Origin: Roseiarcus sp963820775
GTDB taxonomy: Bacteria; Pseudomonadota; Alphaproteobacteria; Rhizobiales; Beijerinckiaceae
Direction of reading: 5' to 3'
NCBI GenBank assembly: GCA_963820775.1
Contig: CAWGBF010000006.1
Location: 1 to 64,000 of the forward strand
DNA length: 64,000 nucleotides
Part shown: piece after piece, positions 62,561-64,000 of the stretch
How the letters are laid out: each line of letters begins with the position of its first letter
How positions within the stretch are numbered: position 1 is the first letter of the stretch
The notes under the pieces: model-generated
Databases searched by the model: none
What the model saw: only the letters and a program-made list of their open reading frames with translations
What the model was told of the DNA's origin: nothing
Translations under genes and position numbers: made by a program

Positions 62561-63316
62561 ATGCCTGCCGACAACGCGCCCGCCCTTGTGCTGCGGCGCC
62601 TGACCAAGAGCTTCGGCCGGCCGGCGGTTGATCGCCTCGATCTCACGATCGGCGCCGGCGAATTCTATGCCCTGCTCGGCCCGAACGGCGCCGGAAAGAC
62701 GACCACGCTGCGTTTGGTCGCGGGCCTCCTGCCCGCCGACGACGGCGACATCCAGATCTTCGGAATCGACGCCCGCCGCTCGCCGATTGAGGCCAAGCGC
62801 ATCGTCGCCTGGCTGCCCGACGAGCCAATGCTGTACGACAAACTCGACCCGCTCGAGTATCTCGAATTCGTCGCCGGCCTTTGGTCGGTCGAGGCGCGTC
62901 GCGCCAAGCGGCTGGCGGAAGACCTGCTCGAAAGCCTTGGCCTGTGGCCGCATCGGCGCGATCGCTGCGAGGGATTTTCGCGCGGCATGAGGCAGAAGCT
63001 GGCGCTCGCCGGGGCGCTCATCCATGAGCCGCGCCTCCTCATGCTCGATGAGCCGCTGACCGGCCTCGACGCCGCCGCCGCCCGGCTGGTCAAGGATATT
63101 CTGACAGATCGGGTGCGTGCGGGTGCGACGATCATCATGACCACGCATATTCTCGAGGTCGCGGAGCGGCTCGCGGACCGTATCGGCGTCATCGCGCATG
63201 GGCGCATGATCGCCGAGGGGACGCTCGACGAGTTGCGGGCCAGCGTCGGCGCAAGCGGCGCGACATTGGAGACGGTGTTCCTCGATCTGACATCTCAGGC
63301 GGGACGCGCCGCATGA
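62561..63316 (+). CDS. ABC transporter ATP-binding protein (drug/polysaccharide exporter type)
   Basis: 251 residues. Walker A LLGPNGAGKTTTLRL, Q-loop position ending IVAWLPDEPMLY (Pro-Asp-Glu instead of Q), signature GFSRGMRQKLALAGAL, Walker B RLLMLDEPLTGLD and H-loop MTTHILEVAERL. The arrangement is that of CcmA/YxlF-type exporters with a separate permease. It ends with ATGA overlap into the permease gene. Transported substrate unknown. Confidence 0.9.
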   Translation: MPADNAPALVLRRLTKSFGRPAVDRLDLTIGAGEFYALLGPNGAGKTTTLRLVAGLLPADDGDIQIFGIDARRSPIEAKRIVAWLPDEPMLYDKLDPLEYLEFVAGLWSVEARRAKRLAEDLLESLGLWPHRRDRCEGFSRGMRQKLALAGALIHEPRLLMLDEPLTGLDAAAARLVKDILTDRVRAGATIIMTTHILEVAERLADRIGVIAHGRMIAEGTLDELRASVGASGATLETVFLDLTSQAGRAA

Positions 63317-64000
63317 TTCGGCGGCTCGCCGCTTTTCCTCGTTTCGTCGCACACGATTTGCGCCTGAGCGCGCGCAGCCTCGCGTCGATGTTCGGCTCGT
63401 TGTCGCCCCGCAGACTGGCGGCTCTGATCGCGCTCGTGTTCGTGGCGCTCCACATCGCAGCTTACCCAGTCGCCGGCTGGCTCATCGGCGTTGAAGACGG
63501 CCCCGATGGCGTTGCGCGGACGACGGCGATTCTCGCGAGCGGCGCCGCGCTCGTCCTTCCATGGATCATGGGCCAGTCGATCGCGGACTTCACCCGCACG
63601 CTGTTTGGGCGCTCTGATCTCGAGTTGATCCTCGCCTCACCCGTTGATGCTCACGCTCTGCTTGCCGCCCGCGCTTTGTCGATTTCGGTCGGGGCCGTCG
63701 CGTCGGTTGGGCTCATGTTGGCGCCGGTCGCCGACGTCGCGGCGCTCAGGGGCCATCCCCATTGGCTGGCGCTCTATCCCGCTTTGATTGCGGCGGGGCT
63801 CGCTGGAACCGGCTTTGCGATCATTCTGGCGATGGGCCTGTTCTTGGCGGCAGGCCCGCGCCGCGCGCGCCTCTTCGGCCAGATCGCGGCGACGGCTGTT
63901 GGCGTGTCCGCCGTGCTCGGCGCCCAGGTTGTCGCCATGCTCCCCGAAGGAATGCGAACGGCAATTCTCACGACCTTGGCGGCGCCTGCAAACGCCGCGG
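63313..64000 (+). CDS. ABC transporter permease, N-terminal part (runs off the window end)
   Basis: Open from ATG 63313 to the edge with no stop (229 codons visible). After a soluble N-terminal segment (RRLAAFPRFVAHDLRLSARS) come membrane segments LAALIALVFVALHIAAYPVA, AILASGAALVLPWIMGQSIA, ALSISVGAVASVGLMLAPVA and AGTGFAIILAMGLFLAAG. SDLELILASPVDAHALLAAR is typical of permeases of this exporter type. Translationally coupled to the ATPase. Confidence 0.85.
   Translation, partial: MIRRLAAFPRFVAHDLRLSARSLASMFGSLSPRRLAALIALVFVALHIAAYPVAGWLIGVEDGPDGVARTTAILASGAALVLPWIMGQSIADFTRTLFGRSDLELILASPVDAHALLAARALSISVGAVASVGLMLAPVADVAALRGHPHWLALYPALIAAGLAGTGFAIILAMGLFLAAGPRRARLFGQIAATAVGVSAVLGAQVVAMLPEGMRTAILTTLAAPANAA

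Overview
The window looks like a high-GC alphaproteobacterium of the Hyphomicrobiales (Rhizobiales), plausibly near Beijerinckiaceae/Methylocystaceae. This rests on an Omp25/31-type porin, ChvE-GguAB sugar transport, DUF3489-DUF2924-recombinase and ParB/methylase phage modules, FixJ- and Crp/Fnr-type regulators, and the tRNA-Thr sequence. The genus is an inference.

Layout. (i) 1-7.9 kb is a decayed integrative or prophage-like segment: a DUF3489-DUF2924-serine recombinase cassette (recombinase N-terminus broken), a tRNA 3'-end-like sequence, then leftward DNA methylase, ParB, terminase large subunit (amber stop) and DUF5681 genes. (ii) 7.9-12.3 kb is a nest of mobile elements: two 809-bp IS6-family copies in opposite orientation, an IS5 remnant, resolvase tails, and a 1,832-bp group II intron inside one IS6 copy. 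(iii) 12.4-38.7 kb is a stress island: BON-domain proteins (two intact, one truncated), a cyclic-nucleotide-domain/thioredoxin-reductase fusion, a FUSC transporter, HdeD, a FixLJ/FixK-like regulatory set, peroxiredoxin and DsbA-like protein, a YflT-like membrane protein, a PRC-barrel protein, Hsp20-DnaK-GrpE-PoxB, a TMEM175 channel and a rhomboid/Clp-fold protease pair. Several of these genes are frameshifted. (iv) 38.9-42.5 kb holds an IS6 fragment, a second copy of the tRNA-end/methylase/ParB segment (35.66 kb from the first), a DUF5681 fragment and an IS110 element. (v) 42.8-64 kb looks like intact chromosome: SDR dehydrogenase, tRNA-Thr(CGT), the chvE-gguA-gguB-araB-araA-araD operon for L-arabinose, a 2-oxoglutarate oxygenase, a collar/FG-GAP repeat protein, small signalling genes, and housekeeping and membrane genes ending in an ABC exporter cut by the window edge.

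The most interesting system is the stress island. A broken sensor kinase, a FixJ-like regulator and a FixK-like Crp/Fnr protein sit in its middle. Fnr-like palindromes (TGAC-N4-GTCA, often inside AATC..GGCG) lie upstream of the three BON genes at a nearly constant 98-100 bases, and also upstream of hdeD, the peroxiredoxin operon and the YflT-like paralogue. This suggests a self-contained, redox- or oxygen-responsive regulon of chaperone, redox and envelope-stress genes carried between tRNA-end repeats. Frameshifts and nonsense codons cluster in the first 41 kb and are not seen to the right, so the island appears to be decaying.
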